Source: Scatonaster sp045598705 (lineage in GTDB: Bacteria; Bacillota; Clostridia; Saccharofermentanales; Saccharofermentanaceae). Taken from it: DNA of 64,000 bases. Made by a program: the position numbers and the translations under genes. A model generated the notes under the pieces. It worked only from the letters and a program-made list of their open reading frames with translations, did no database searches and was not told the DNA's origin. Shown here piece after piece: positions 34,599 to 42,496 of the stretch. The stretch covers positions 1 through 64,000 of the forward strand of contig JAZLMM010000003.1 of NCBI GenBank assembly GCA_045598705.1, in the 5' to 3' direction. Position 1 is the stretch's first letter; each line of letters begins with the position of its first letter.

Positions 34599-35536
34599 AC
34601 AGAAATAATCATACTATTCCGGACAGACTTTCATTTAAAGATTTTATGTCTGCCTTCCGTGCACAGTACGAGTATGGACTACCCAAACTGCGCAATCAAT
34701 TTACTTTTACTGAACAGATTGTTCATAAGAATAACAAGAATATGCATGGCATTATCGTTCGTGAACATGGCAAGAACATTGCGCCGGTGTTCTATTACGA
34801 AGATTTGTATGATTCGTATTGCGAAGGGGCGAGTCTTGATGATTGCATAAATGAAATCGTCTCGTTTGTTACATCGAACAAGATTCCGGACGATTCATTC
34901 CGACAAAGATTGACGACTTGGGAAGAAGTGAAAAATCTTCTGATTCTTAAACTTATAAATTTTAAGCGCAATATGAAAATGCTTTCGCATACCCCACACA
35001 TGGTTTTTGGCGATATGGCACTAGTGATTCAGGTATATATGGATGATGATATACTTGGCAAAGGAGCGATTACTGTTGATTCTGAACTTATGAATATATG
35101 GGATCAGGACCAGCAGACTATTTTCAATCAAGCGATGATTAATATGAAGCAATATAGAATACAGATACTTGATTTGCTTGATTATGCTGATACGAAACAT
35201 CCTGTTGATCCAGAAACCCCAAGAATCTATGTCTACTCATATGATACTCCGTTCCCGGGAGCATCTGCGATGATTCGAATTGATAAACTACTGGAATTTG
35301 CTGAGACGAAAGATGCTGATTTCTATATCATGCCGGTTTCTGTCCATGAAGTGCTATTGTTAGAATATCGGAATGACATTAGTCATGAATTTCTATATAG
35401 CATGCTGTCTTCCATCAACTCGGATCAGGGCTTGGCAGATAATCTGATGTCAGATGCAGTTTATCTGCTCCAGCGTGATACACAGAAACTAGTAAATATT
35501 GAAGATGGAAAAGAAGTCATGTTGTTTGCTACGTGA
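34595..35536 (+). CDS. DUF5688 family protein
   Basis: 313 residues. Matches the DUF5688 pattern common in gut Clostridia: a central HTPHMVFGDMALVIQVYMDD segment, TVDSELMNIWDQD, then PRIYVYSYDTPFPGASAMI, DFYIMPVSVHEVLLLE and a C-terminal SDAVYLLQRDTQKL. It is soluble with no membrane helix. Function is unknown. ATG overlaps the radC stop (4 nt), so the two are co-translated. No antisense gene or mobile signature nearby. Confidence 0.8.
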   Translation: MNRNNHTIPDRLSFKDFMSAFRAQYEYGLPKLRNQFTFTEQIVHKNNKNMHGIIVREHGKNIAPVFYYEDLYDSYCEGASLDDCINEIVSFVTSNKIPDDSFRQRLTTWEEVKNLLILKLINFKRNMKMLSHTPHMVFGDMALVIQVYMDDDILGKGAITVDSELMNIWDQDQQTIFNQAMINMKQYRIQILDLLDYADTKHPVDPETPRIYVYSYDTPFPGASAMIRIDKLLEFAETKDADFYIMPVSVHEVLLLEYRNDISHEFLYSMLSSINSDQGLADNLMSDAVYLLQRDTQKLVNIEDGKEVMLFAT

Positions 35537-35565
35537 AGGAATTGTTATCATTCATTATTTGCAAA

Positions 35566-35576
35566 TGTGGTATACT
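35566..35576 (+). promoter_or_regulatory. Extended -10 promoter of the mre operon
   Basis: TGTGGTATACT ends in a good -10 (TATACT, 35571-35576). The -35 is weak. AAGGAGG follows 16 nt later. Confidence 0.5.
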
Positions 35577-35607
35577 TTATTGATAGTTTGATAAGGAGGT
35601 CCATGCT

Positions 35608-36576
35608 TTGCGAAGACTATTTAAGAATAAAGTTGTTGCAGTTGCTGCAGTTACGCTGATTATGGTTGTCATTATCGCCCTTAGTGCGATTCCCGGCAGT
35701 CCTTTCTCTGCTGTAACAAAACCTCTGTCCGTTATTATAGATCCGATTCAGACTGTTTTTCAGAAGATCGGGACAAAGATTTCTGACTTTTATTCTGCTA
35801 TCGCTGAAGGTATGGAGATTCGTAAAGAGAATGAAGAGCTTCGAGCTGAAATTGCTGAACTCGAATACGAGGTGCAACAAGGTGAGGAAGCAAGAATTCG
35901 ATGGGAAGAATTAAAGAGCGCTTTTTCCATACAGGATTCATTCGAAAACTATCACATTCATGGTGCTTCCGTCTTAACTCGTGAAGCAGACGAATGGTTC
36001 AGTGTTATTCGTATCAATGTTGGAACCAAAGATGGCATTGATGCTTCGGTGGATTCTTTTGCTGTTGTTGATGCGCGAATGAATCTGGTTGGTCGTGTAA
36101 TGTCAACGGATGTTAGTTCTTCAAAGATCCTTCCAATTCTTCATGAGGGATTTACCGTCAGTGCGAAAGTGAATGTTGTAAATGGCGCAGTAGTTCTTGT
36201 GACCGGTGATGTGGTTTTAAAGAATGATGGTCTTTGTATGGTCACAAGAATTCCTTCTAACACAGTTCTTCAACCTGGTGATGAACTTGTAACAAGTGGT
36301 GAAGGTGGTCTATTTCCTGCAGGTATCCCAATTGGTGTTATCGAGAGTTTTGATAATTCTGATCCTAATCATCCTACTGCTACATTGAGACCTTATGCTG
36401 AGATCTCAAGTATTAAAGATGTTTTCATCATGGTCCCGAATACTGAGGATGATCAAGGCGAGATTTCTGAGACTACGCCTGCTGAATCTTCCGAGACTTC
36501 TGGCTTGGAATCAGATGCAACAAGTGCTCCAATTTCGGCAATAACTCAGACACCGAGTAGTGGAGAAGATACATGA
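35608..36576 (+). CDS. mreC: Rod shape-determining protein MreC
   Basis: 322 residues. Outer-face scaffold of the elongasome that links MreB to PBP2. One membrane helix (about 7-28), a coiled coil with RKENEELRAEIAELEYEVQQ (about 72-100), then two beta domains (ASVLTREADEWFSVIRINVG, DEWFSVIRINVGTKDGID) and a Ser/Thr/Glu-rich tail. TTG 35608 is used: AAGGAGG lies 8 nt upstream. The ATG at 35603 is out of frame and too close. The end overlaps mreD by 4 nt. mreB is not in the window. Confidence 0.93.
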   Translation: MRRLFKNKVVAVAAVTLIMVVIIALSAIPGSPFSAVTKPLSVIIDPIQTVFQKIGTKISDFYSAIAEGMEIRKENEELRAEIAELEYEVQQGEEARIRWEELKSAFSIQDSFENYHIHGASVLTREADEWFSVIRINVGTKDGIDASVDSFAVVDARMNLVGRVMSTDVSSSKILPILHEGFTVSAKVNVVNGAVVLVTGDVVLKNDGLCMVTRIPSNTVLQPGDELVTSGEGGLFPAGIPIGVIESFDNSDPNHPTATLRPYAEISSIKDVFIMVPNTEDDQGEISETTPAESSETSGLESDATSAPISAITQTPSSGEDT

Positions 36577-37190
36577 ACAAGAAAGAAAGAGCCAGACAAA
36601 TTATTGTATATGCAATATATATATTGAGCATATGTTGCTTGCAGGTTTCATTTTCCAGTAACTTCAAGCTATTGGGGAGAACTTGTGATTTGATGCTGGT
36701 TTTTGTTGCTTTGGTTGGTTATCTTTTTGGAACTCTTGATGGTGTTGTGGTTGGAGCGATTGTAGGCGTTTTCCGTGATTATTTCTCCGGTACTGTTGTT
36801 ACAGGCGTGAGTCGAGAGTCAATTTCTTTACTTGGAGTCGGCATGCTGGCTTTCTTCTATATTGGATTAATTGCATCATTATTATTTAGGAAAAGATTCC
36901 ATCGGAAGCATTCACTTGGCATCATTCAGGTCGCACTCGTTTCTGTTTTCTACTATACAATTTGTCACATTGTTGCTTTTGTTTGCTTAAGTGTGTCTGG
37001 AAATCTGGTTGAATACCATTCTTTGAGATATATAGCTTTCTCTAGTATTTGCCCGCAGACTCTTATCAATGTTGTTGGTTCGATTCCAATGTTGTTGTTG
37101 CTCCGATTTGCTGGCCCTTATCGAAAAGGCGTTCGTTCAAGTCTTGTTGATGGATATAGTGTGGAGGATCGTAAATGGCAAAGCATCTAG
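36573..37190 (+). CDS. mreD: Rod shape-determining membrane protein MreD
   Basis: 205 residues with five or six membrane helices, typical of MreD. CDLMLVFVALVGYLFGTLDG and GVFRDYFSG fit the family pattern (ladlLlillvalall.g and GfllDll.g). Its role is to complete the MreCD membrane complex of the cell-wall elongation machinery. ATG 36573 overlaps the mreC stop. The end overlaps the PBP2 gene by 16 nt. Confidence 0.9.
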   Translation: MNKKERARQIIVYAIYILSICCLQVSFSSNFKLLGRTCDLMLVFVALVGYLFGTLDGVVVGAIVGVFRDYFSGTVVTGVSRESISLLGVGMLAFFYIGLIASLLFRKRFHRKHSLGIIQVALVSVFYYTICHIVAFVCLSVSGNLVEYHSLRYIAFSSICPQTLINVVGSIPMLLLLRFAGPYRKGVRSSLVDGYSVEDRKWQSI

Positions 37191-39571
37191 ATGATGATAA
37201 TTTATATGTTTTTGATGAAGACCATAATTCCAAGGCACAGGTAACAAGTTCGAATGATTTTGGAAGTAGACTTTTTGAGTTTTTTACGAGCCGTTATTTT
37301 GTTTTGGGCTTGATATTCTGCGTATTTGGTTTCCTTATTCTTGTAAAAACAGTTTCACTTCAATTTTCAGACGAGTCGAAGAAAATTTCTGCGAGTTCTG
37401 TAGGTGTTTCGCATCAGTATGCCGTTCCTGCTCCTCGTGGAGATATTATTGATTGCAATGGACGTGTGATTGCTACAAGTCAGGAGATTAATGTCTTAAT
37501 GATTGCAAATTCTGGCTTAGAAGACGAGAAGTTAAATGAGATTTGCTTGGAACTATCTTATCTATTCGATGAATACAATTGCGTTCCTGAAGCGGATTTA
37601 GATGACTATTTCGCGATGGAACCGTATCAATTTCTGAAGACGGATGAAGAAATCGCTTTGTGGCAGACAAACCGTAATCTCTTTGCATTGCAAGAACCTA
37701 CGATTAATACGGTTGTTACCTATTCGGATAACTATGTGAAGAACGATCCGAAAATTTTCTTCTTGTACTTGAGAAGAAAGTTCGCTGTGGATGAAAACTA
37801 TAACGAGAATGAAGCATATCGAATTATCAAAATGCGCTATCAGATCTATACGGAAAACTGGGCTTTTCAGACAGGTACGCCTGTTTTGATTGCTAAAGAT
37901 GTTCCAGAGGAATTGATACGTATTCTTCTAGAACAGAATTATCACTATATGGGAATCCTTGCAAACAAAGAATATAGAAGAGTCTATACGCCGCTTGCAA
38001 AGATTTCTTCGCATGTTACCGGCTACGTTGGCCAGATTTCTCAGAGTAATCTGACAGAGTTGGCGTCTGTTGGATATCAAGCATCGGATATTGTTGGTAA
38101 ATCAGGCGTTGAGTACCAGATGGACCGATATCTCCATGGACAATATGGGGAAAAGCCCTATAATATTTGGACTTCGGACGAAGATGCAGGGATTTTCTTT
38201 GATTCTAATCTTGGAATTGACCCTGTTCCGGGTGCAACGGTTGAACTTACCATCGATTCGAATATTCAACAGGTTGGCATTGAGGCAATCAAAGATTACA
38301 TCGCGGCAGCCATTCGAGAAGAAGAGATTAATCCTAAAGGATATAAGACTGCGTCGGCAGGTGCATTCGTAGTGATGAATGTGAAGAATGGTGAAATCGT
38401 GGCAATGGGTTCATATCCTGATTATGACCCCAATGATTTCGTTCTTTCCATGGAAGGAGATGCACAGGCAAAAGCACAAGTTAAATACTATCTTGGTGTA
38501 GCAGAATATCAAGACCAAGCTAAACTTGATAAGCCACTATTTAATCGTGCAATTGCTCAACCATACGCACCGGGATCTACTTTTAAGATGGTTACAGCGT
38601 TAGCTGCACTGGATTGTGGAGTAATCTCACCTGAAAATAGTGAAGTTGTATGTGTGAGCCCAACCGACTTTGGTGGTATGCCCTGGAAGTGTTTGGAACG
38701 TCCGGATACAGGTCATGGTTTGCTTGATTTAACATCAGGACTTGCTACATCTTGTAATATCTATTTTGCATCAATTGGCGTAGATACGACAATCAATGAG
38801 ATAGATCGCATTGGAAAATCGCTTGGACTTGGTGAAAAAACAGGTGTAGACCTTCCTGGTGAAGTTCCTGGTACAAGAGCGAATCGTATAAATAAGAGAT
38901 TGTTACGACAGAATATTACGGATGAAGACAAGGACTGGCATGTAGCGGATACCGCTCAAGCGGCAATTGGACAGTTCGATAATGAGTTTACGGTCATTCA
39001 GCTTGCTAGATATACTGGTGCAATTGCAACCAATTCACTTGTAACACCGCATGTCGTCAAACGCGTTATAGCTGAAGATGGTTCAATACTGTATACAGGC
39101 CCTACGACAGCGATTCCTTGTGGCTTTGATCAGTCTTATCTTGATGCCATTCACCTTGGAATGCGTGCTGTTGTTACAAGTAGCCAGGGTACTGCGCATA
39201 ACGTATTTAGCGATTTCCCAATACCTGTTGCTTGTAAGACGGGTACTGCAGAAACAGGTTTTGAAGAAATTAAGAAAGAGTATTCCAATGGACTATTTGT
39301 ATGTTATGCGCCAGCGGATGATCCTGAGATTTGTATTGCTCTTTGTATTGAGAAAGGTGAGTGGGGCTCCTATACAAGTGACATTGCGAAGAAACTTCTG
39401 ATGGCGTATTTTGACATTTCTGATCCGAAAGAGAATGCTCCAGTCGAATCAAATCCAGTTATTGGTGATGAGTATCCAGAATCTGAATCGGAATCTTCTG
39501 ATGAAGTACAAAATTCGGATGGAACGACGAACGATACTGGAGAACATAGTAATTCGAATGATGATGAATAG
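37175..39571 (+). CDS. mrdA: Penicillin-binding protein 2, elongation transpeptidase
   Basis: 798 residues. Cytoplasmic tail, one membrane helix (about 40-60), PBP dimerisation domain starting PAPRGDIIDCNGRVIA, and transpeptidase domain with S468-T-F-K471 (APGSTFKM), TSCNIYFA (SxN) and K688-T-G-T. It cross-links peptidoglycan during elongation, together with the mreCD products encoded just upstream. About 100-150 residues longer than E. coli PBP2, through extra segments in the N-terminal half and an acidic Ser/Glu/Asp-rich C-terminal tail (~745-798). Confidence 0.93.
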   Translation: MAKHLDDDNLYVFDEDHNSKAQVTSSNDFGSRLFEFFTSRYFVLGLIFCVFGFLILVKTVSLQFSDESKKISASSVGVSHQYAVPAPRGDIIDCNGRVIATSQEINVLMIANSGLEDEKLNEICLELSYLFDEYNCVPEADLDDYFAMEPYQFLKTDEEIALWQTNRNLFALQEPTINTVVTYSDNYVKNDPKIFFLYLRRKFAVDENYNENEAYRIIKMRYQIYTENWAFQTGTPVLIAKDVPEELIRILLEQNYHYMGILANKEYRRVYTPLAKISSHVTGYVGQISQSNLTELASVGYQASDIVGKSGVEYQMDRYLHGQYGEKPYNIWTSDEDAGIFFDSNLGIDPVPGATVELTIDSNIQQVGIEAIKDYIAAAIREEEINPKGYKTASAGAFVVMNVKNGEIVAMGSYPDYDPNDFVLSMEGDAQAKAQVKYYLGVAEYQDQAKLDKPLFNRAIAQPYAPGSTFKMVTALAALDCGVISPENSEVVCVSPTDFGGMPWKCLERPDTGHGLLDLTSGLATSCNIYFASIGVDTTINEIDRIGKSLGLGEKTGVDLPGEVPGTRANRINKRLLRQNITDEDKDWHVADTAQAAIGQFDNEFTVIQLARYTGAIATNSLVTPHVVKRVIAEDGSILYTGPTTAIPCGFDQSYLDAIHLGMRAVVTSSQGTAHNVFSDFPIPVACKTGTAETGFEEIKKEYSNGLFVCYAPADDPEICIALCIEKGEWGSYTSDIAKKLLMAYFDISDPKENAPVESNPVIGDEYPESESESSDEVQNSDGTTNDTGEHSNSNDDE

Positions 39572-39621
39572 GGCATTTGAGCACTTTTCAAGATTATTTT
39601 ATGCAATTTGATAAATTTCTG

Positions 39622-39650
39622 TTGAAGTTTTAGCTTTCTATTAGTAGAAT
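39622..39650 (+). promoter_or_regulatory. Promoter for the MgsA-like gene
   Basis: TTGAAG (39622-39627), 17 nt, TAGAAT (39645-39650), then GGGAGG and ATG 39680. The MgsA-like gene can therefore be expressed apart from PBP2. Confidence 0.65.
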
Positions 39651-39679
39651 ATACATATATGTTCCTGGGAGGCAGTGTC

Positions 39680-40081
39680 ATGAAGATTGTTATTATGGCT
39701 GATAATCGCAAGAATGAGTTACTGGTGAATTTCTGTATTGCGTATCGACAACTTCTTGCTAAGCATACTTTGATTTCACTTCACAATACTGCGACATTGC
39801 TAGAATCAGCTGCTGATTTGAAAGTTGTTGGCCTTTCTACTGACTATTCTGGTGGGTTTGACCAACTTGCTTCACGCGCTGAGTATAATGAGATCGACTG
39901 TGTGATCTATCTTCGTGATACTCAACTTGCTAACTATAATGAGATTAACCCTCTTTTAAAAGCTTGTGATTACAACAGTATTCCGTATGCAACGAATTTG
40001 GCAAGTGCTGAGATTCTTGTTCTCGCGGTTGATCGTGGCGATCTTGATTGGCGTGACTTGGTTCGTGATAATACGTTCTAA
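39680..40081 (+). CDS. Methylglyoxal synthase-like protein with altered active site
   Basis: 133 residues, co-linear with MgsA: MKIVIMADNRKNELL start and a strongly conserved end (IPYATNLASAEILVLAVDRG, then DLDWRD). MgsA converts dihydroxyacetone phosphate to methylglyoxal. The phosphate-binding T-G-T-T-G is L34-H-N-T-A, the catalytic GGD is GGF (Phe60, Asp61 next), and the PHDPD segment is NYNEIN, while Asp80 (E. coli Asp91) remains. It is probably inactive as MgsA. In many clostridia mgsA sits at the end of the mre/min operon, which fits this position. ATG 39680 has GGGAGG upstream. Confidence 0.75.
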   Translation: MKIVIMADNRKNELLVNFCIAYRQLLAKHTLISLHNTATLLESAADLKVVGLSTDYSGGFDQLASRAEYNEIDCVIYLRDTQLANYNEINPLLKACDYNSIPYATNLASAEILVLAVDRGDLDWRDLVRDNTF

Positions 40082-40086
40082 TTGAG

Positions 40087-40716
40087 ATGCGTGTACTATC
40101 TTTTCCTTACGGTATTTTTCAGGCGAATATGTATGTCCTGATTTTTCAGGATGAGGCATTGATTATTGACCCGTGTACGAAGTGGGAGAGAACGTCTATA
40201 TCTGATGTACAAGTGAAGTCCATATTATGTACCCATGGGCATTTTGATCATGTTAGTCGTGCAGATGTTTTGACATCTGCTTTTGGCTGTCCGATATATA
40301 TATCTTCTGAAGATCTTCCAATGTTTTCAGATGCTCAGTTAAACTGTAGTGCGACATTTGGTTTGAATCAGACTGTAAATTCAAAAGCCAATGTCTTTGC
40401 GCAGAAAGTATATCAAGCAAAGGATTTAGGAATTTCCAGAGAAGATTTTACTATGGAAATTATCGCTACTCCGGGTCATACAGATGGGTCGGTTTGTTTT
40501 CTTTTTCATTTTTATGATGGTGATCACGCTTTATTTACCGGTGATATGCTTTTTTCCGGAAGCGTCGGGCGTACAGATTTAGGTGGAAGTGATCAGCAAA
40601 TGCTTCATTCTATAGAATTACTTAAGAAACTGGACGATGACTTAGTATGTTATCCGGGTCATGGTCCAATGACTGTGCTTGGACGTGAGAAGCGTACAAA
40701 TCCTTTCTTCAACTGA
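40087..40716 (+). CDS. Metallo-beta-lactamase fold hydrolase, glyoxalase II-like
   Basis: 209 residues. ALIIDPCTKW, zinc motif HGHFDH (about 56-61), TPGHTDGSVCF, FTGDMLFSGSVGRTDLGG and YPGHGPMTVLGREKRTNPF give the complete set of dinuclear-metal ligands of the glyoxalase II/YcbL subfamily, so it is likely an active thioester hydrolase. Five nt after the MgsA-like gene, hinting at methylglyoxal handling, though that partner looks inactive. The ribosome site is weak, so translation is probably coupled. Confidence 0.85.
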   Translation: MRVLSFPYGIFQANMYVLIFQDEALIIDPCTKWERTSISDVQVKSILCTHGHFDHVSRADVLTSAFGCPIYISSEDLPMFSDAQLNCSATFGLNQTVNSKANVFAQKVYQAKDLGISREDFTMEIIATPGHTDGSVCFLFHFYDGDHALFTGDMLFSGSVGRTDLGGSDQQMLHSIELLKKLDDDLVCYPGHGPMTVLGREKRTNPFFN

Positions 40717-40732
40717 ATGAATGCTATTTGTT

Positions 40733-40761
40733 TTTCGACATATGAAGTTCGTTTGTCGAAA
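40733..40761 (+). promoter_or_regulatory. Inverted-repeat box upstream of the pseudopilin-like operon (copy 2)
   Basis: TTTCGACA (40733-40740), 13 nt, TGTCGAAA (40754-40761). The left arm and spacer start (TTTTCGACATATGA) match the comEC copy base for base. The centre (40747) is 55 nt before the -10 hexamer, the same distance as at comEC. Confidence 0.7.
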
Positions 40762-40798
40762 TTTAGTCTTCGAAAATCATGATATGTAAACACCTTCT

Positions 40799-40807
40799 TG
40801 CTATATT
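40799..40807 (+). promoter_or_regulatory. Extended -10 promoter of the pseudopilin-like operon
   Basis: TGCTATATT is an extended -10 (hexamer 40802-40807) with no recognisable -35. This fits activation from the upstream box. GGAGGTGAT follows. Confidence 0.5.
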
Positions 40808-40826
40808 AGCGGTGGAGGTGATCTTT

Positions 40827-41099
40827 ATGCATACGATTCAAACATCAATCGTTTTTTCAACTGTTCTCATTTTTATCTGTTCTTGTATCTCGCTTGGACC
40901 AAGACTATATAATCGTACGGCGAGTATCGCAAGATTGTCGGTTCAAGCGCAGGATGAAAGTAACCGGAAAGACGCAATATTTGAAATGCGCGAAATCGAA
41001 GCTCAGATGAATGAGTGGGAACTTGAAGTTGGTTGTCCAGAGAAAGCTTATCGTCTTAGCAAAGGAATTCATGACTCTCTCTTGATTATTAAGAAGTGA
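40827..41099 (+). CDS. Small TadE/pilin-like membrane protein, 90 residues
   Basis: A single N-terminal helix (about 8-25, TSIVFSTVLIFICSC) followed by LYNRTASIARLSVQ and an acidic helical tail. The IQTSIVFS start resembles the VEASLVFP segment of TadE-type pseudopilins, but the Glu is Gln. No firm family assigned. ATG 40827 is chosen for the nearly perfect GGAGGTGAT upstream. The in-frame ATG at 40779 lies before the promoter. First gene of a three-gene unit with the DUF5702-like and TadE-like genes. Confidence 0.75.
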   Translation: MHTIQTSIVFSTVLIFICSCISLGPRLYNRTASIARLSVQAQDESNRKDAIFEMREIEAQMNEWELEVGCPEKAYRLSKGIHDSLLIIKK

Positions 41100-41110
41100 G
41101 GTGAGTAGCG

Positions 41111-42496
41111 TTGAAAAGAAAATGGAATGGTCGACACGGAACAATTACGCTGTTTCTATGCATTATTCTTTCGGCATTAATTGTATTGGAGACAGTTTTT
41201 GTTGCGGGTTCCTATCGTAGGAAACAAGAGGTTGAATTGACTGAGGCGGTATCTCATCAAGTAGAACAAATCCTATCGCAATTTGACCCAGATGCGCTGA
41301 ATTGGTATGGCATCTATGGGATTCAGAGTGTAGAAGCTGAGCATGCTGTATTTGACAGGATGACAAGAGACTTAACCGATACATCTTTTAATTTTCGACT
41401 CGTTGATGAATTGAATGAAGAAGATTTAGAGCAAAGTATCATAGATTTTATGAAACTACGAGGGTTAGCTTTTGAGGGGAACATGTTTCTTGATCGAATA
41501 AATTACTCTTTGTCTTCTGTTGAAGCATTTTGTTCGGATTCGGATGTTTCAACATGGATGCCAGATTTTCAGAAGTATCTGACGGATAGAAGTGATTATA
41601 GTCCTACTTCCTTGGCTTTGCGTATCGCTTGTGAGGCCTCTGGCTTGGGGGATGATCTGGATCTCTTTGATGATTTCTCAGATAGCGTTGAAGATATGTG
41701 GGAGCGTGATTGTAGCGCGTCTTTGCAAGTTGGAGATACATCTGCATTTGTATCCTTGTTTGAACCCTCTGGTATAGAGAGTGTCTCCAGAATGTTTGAC
41801 CGTTTGATGGACGCAGATCTTCCATCATCTGCGGAACGATTACTGCTTAATGAATATGCTGCTTTTTCGTTTGATTCTCGTATTGATGCATATGAATCAG
41901 AAGATGGAGAAGAGAGCAATATTCTTGGCGTTCCCTTTTCCGAGATTCATGACACGCCTTATTGTGACCTAGAGTATTTGTTAATTGGCTCAGACCAGAA
42001 ATCGGTGAATAAGTTCATCTCGTTTGATGTGCTTCTTGGTACTAGATTACTATTGGATTTAAGTGCTTTTCTCATGGATGAGGCAAAAATGGAAATTGCA
42101 TTTGGAATAGCCGAAGTAATGTCTATTCTTATAGCAATATGTTCATTGGGCTTTGTTATTATTGATCCGACAGTAATTCAATATACCATCATCTTTATGA
42201 TGGCTTTTGTTCAGGCTGTAAAAGACTGCATAGACTTGATTTCTGGTAAAAGCGTGACACTTTTCTATAACGATAAAGTTTCAGACTCTCTTGGGAAATT
42301 TTCGGAAACAGAATATCGAGACTATTATCGGATATTTCTGCTTTTTGTTCCGGAAGAGACTTTGCTTAAGAGAATGAAAACTGTTATAGATCGAGACTGT
42401 GGAATACTCTATACCGGTGTTTCTGCAGAAGGAACACTGCGCGGAGATGCCTATCAAGTGAATAGGAGGTACGAACTATATGAGAAGGATTCGTAG
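41111..42496 (+). CDS. DUF5702-like membrane-anchored protein of a Tad-type cluster
   Basis: 461 residues. Starts with a pseudopilin-like hydrophobic helix (GRHGTITLFLCIILSALIVL, about 7-31), then a long outer region, a DLEYLLIGSDQKSVNKF motif near 290 (family ELEYILfG-k-s--N), and three hydrophobic segments (about 315-390), ending with YYRIFLLFVPEETLLKRMK. This is the layout of DUF5702 proteins found beside tadE genes in Clostridia. Their role is unknown. TTG 41111 is the only start with a ribosome site (GAGGTGAG, 5 nt). The end overlaps the next gene by 17 nt. Confidence 0.7.
   Translation: MKRKWNGRHGTITLFLCIILSALIVLETVFVAGSYRRKQEVELTEAVSHQVEQILSQFDPDALNWYGIYGIQSVEAEHAVFDRMTRDLTDTSFNFRLVDELNEEDLEQSIIDFMKLRGLAFEGNMFLDRINYSLSSVEAFCSDSDVSTWMPDFQKYLTDRSDYSPTSLALRIACEASGLGDDLDLFDDFSDSVEDMWERDCSASLQVGDTSAFVSLFEPSGIESVSRMFDRLMDADLPSSAERLLLNEYAAFSFDSRIDAYESEDGEESNILGVPFSEIHDTPYCDLEYLLIGSDQKSVNKFISFDVLLGTRLLLDLSAFLMDEAKMEIAFGIAEVMSILIAICSLGFVIIDPTVIQYTIIFMMAFVQAVKDCIDLISGKSVTLFYNDKVSDSLGKFSETEYRDYYRIFLLFVPEETLLKRMKTVIDRDCGILYTGVSAEGTLRGDAYQVNRRYELYEKDS

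Noticed and set aside
35603..35607. ATG start for mreC
   Set aside because: It is out of frame with mreC and only 3 nt from the ribosome site; TTG 35608 is in frame with ideal spacing.
40827..41099. Phage or transposon origin for the small pilin-like gene cluster
   Set aside because: No integrase, terminal repeats, attachment site or change in base composition is seen; the flanking genes are ordinary chromosomal ones.
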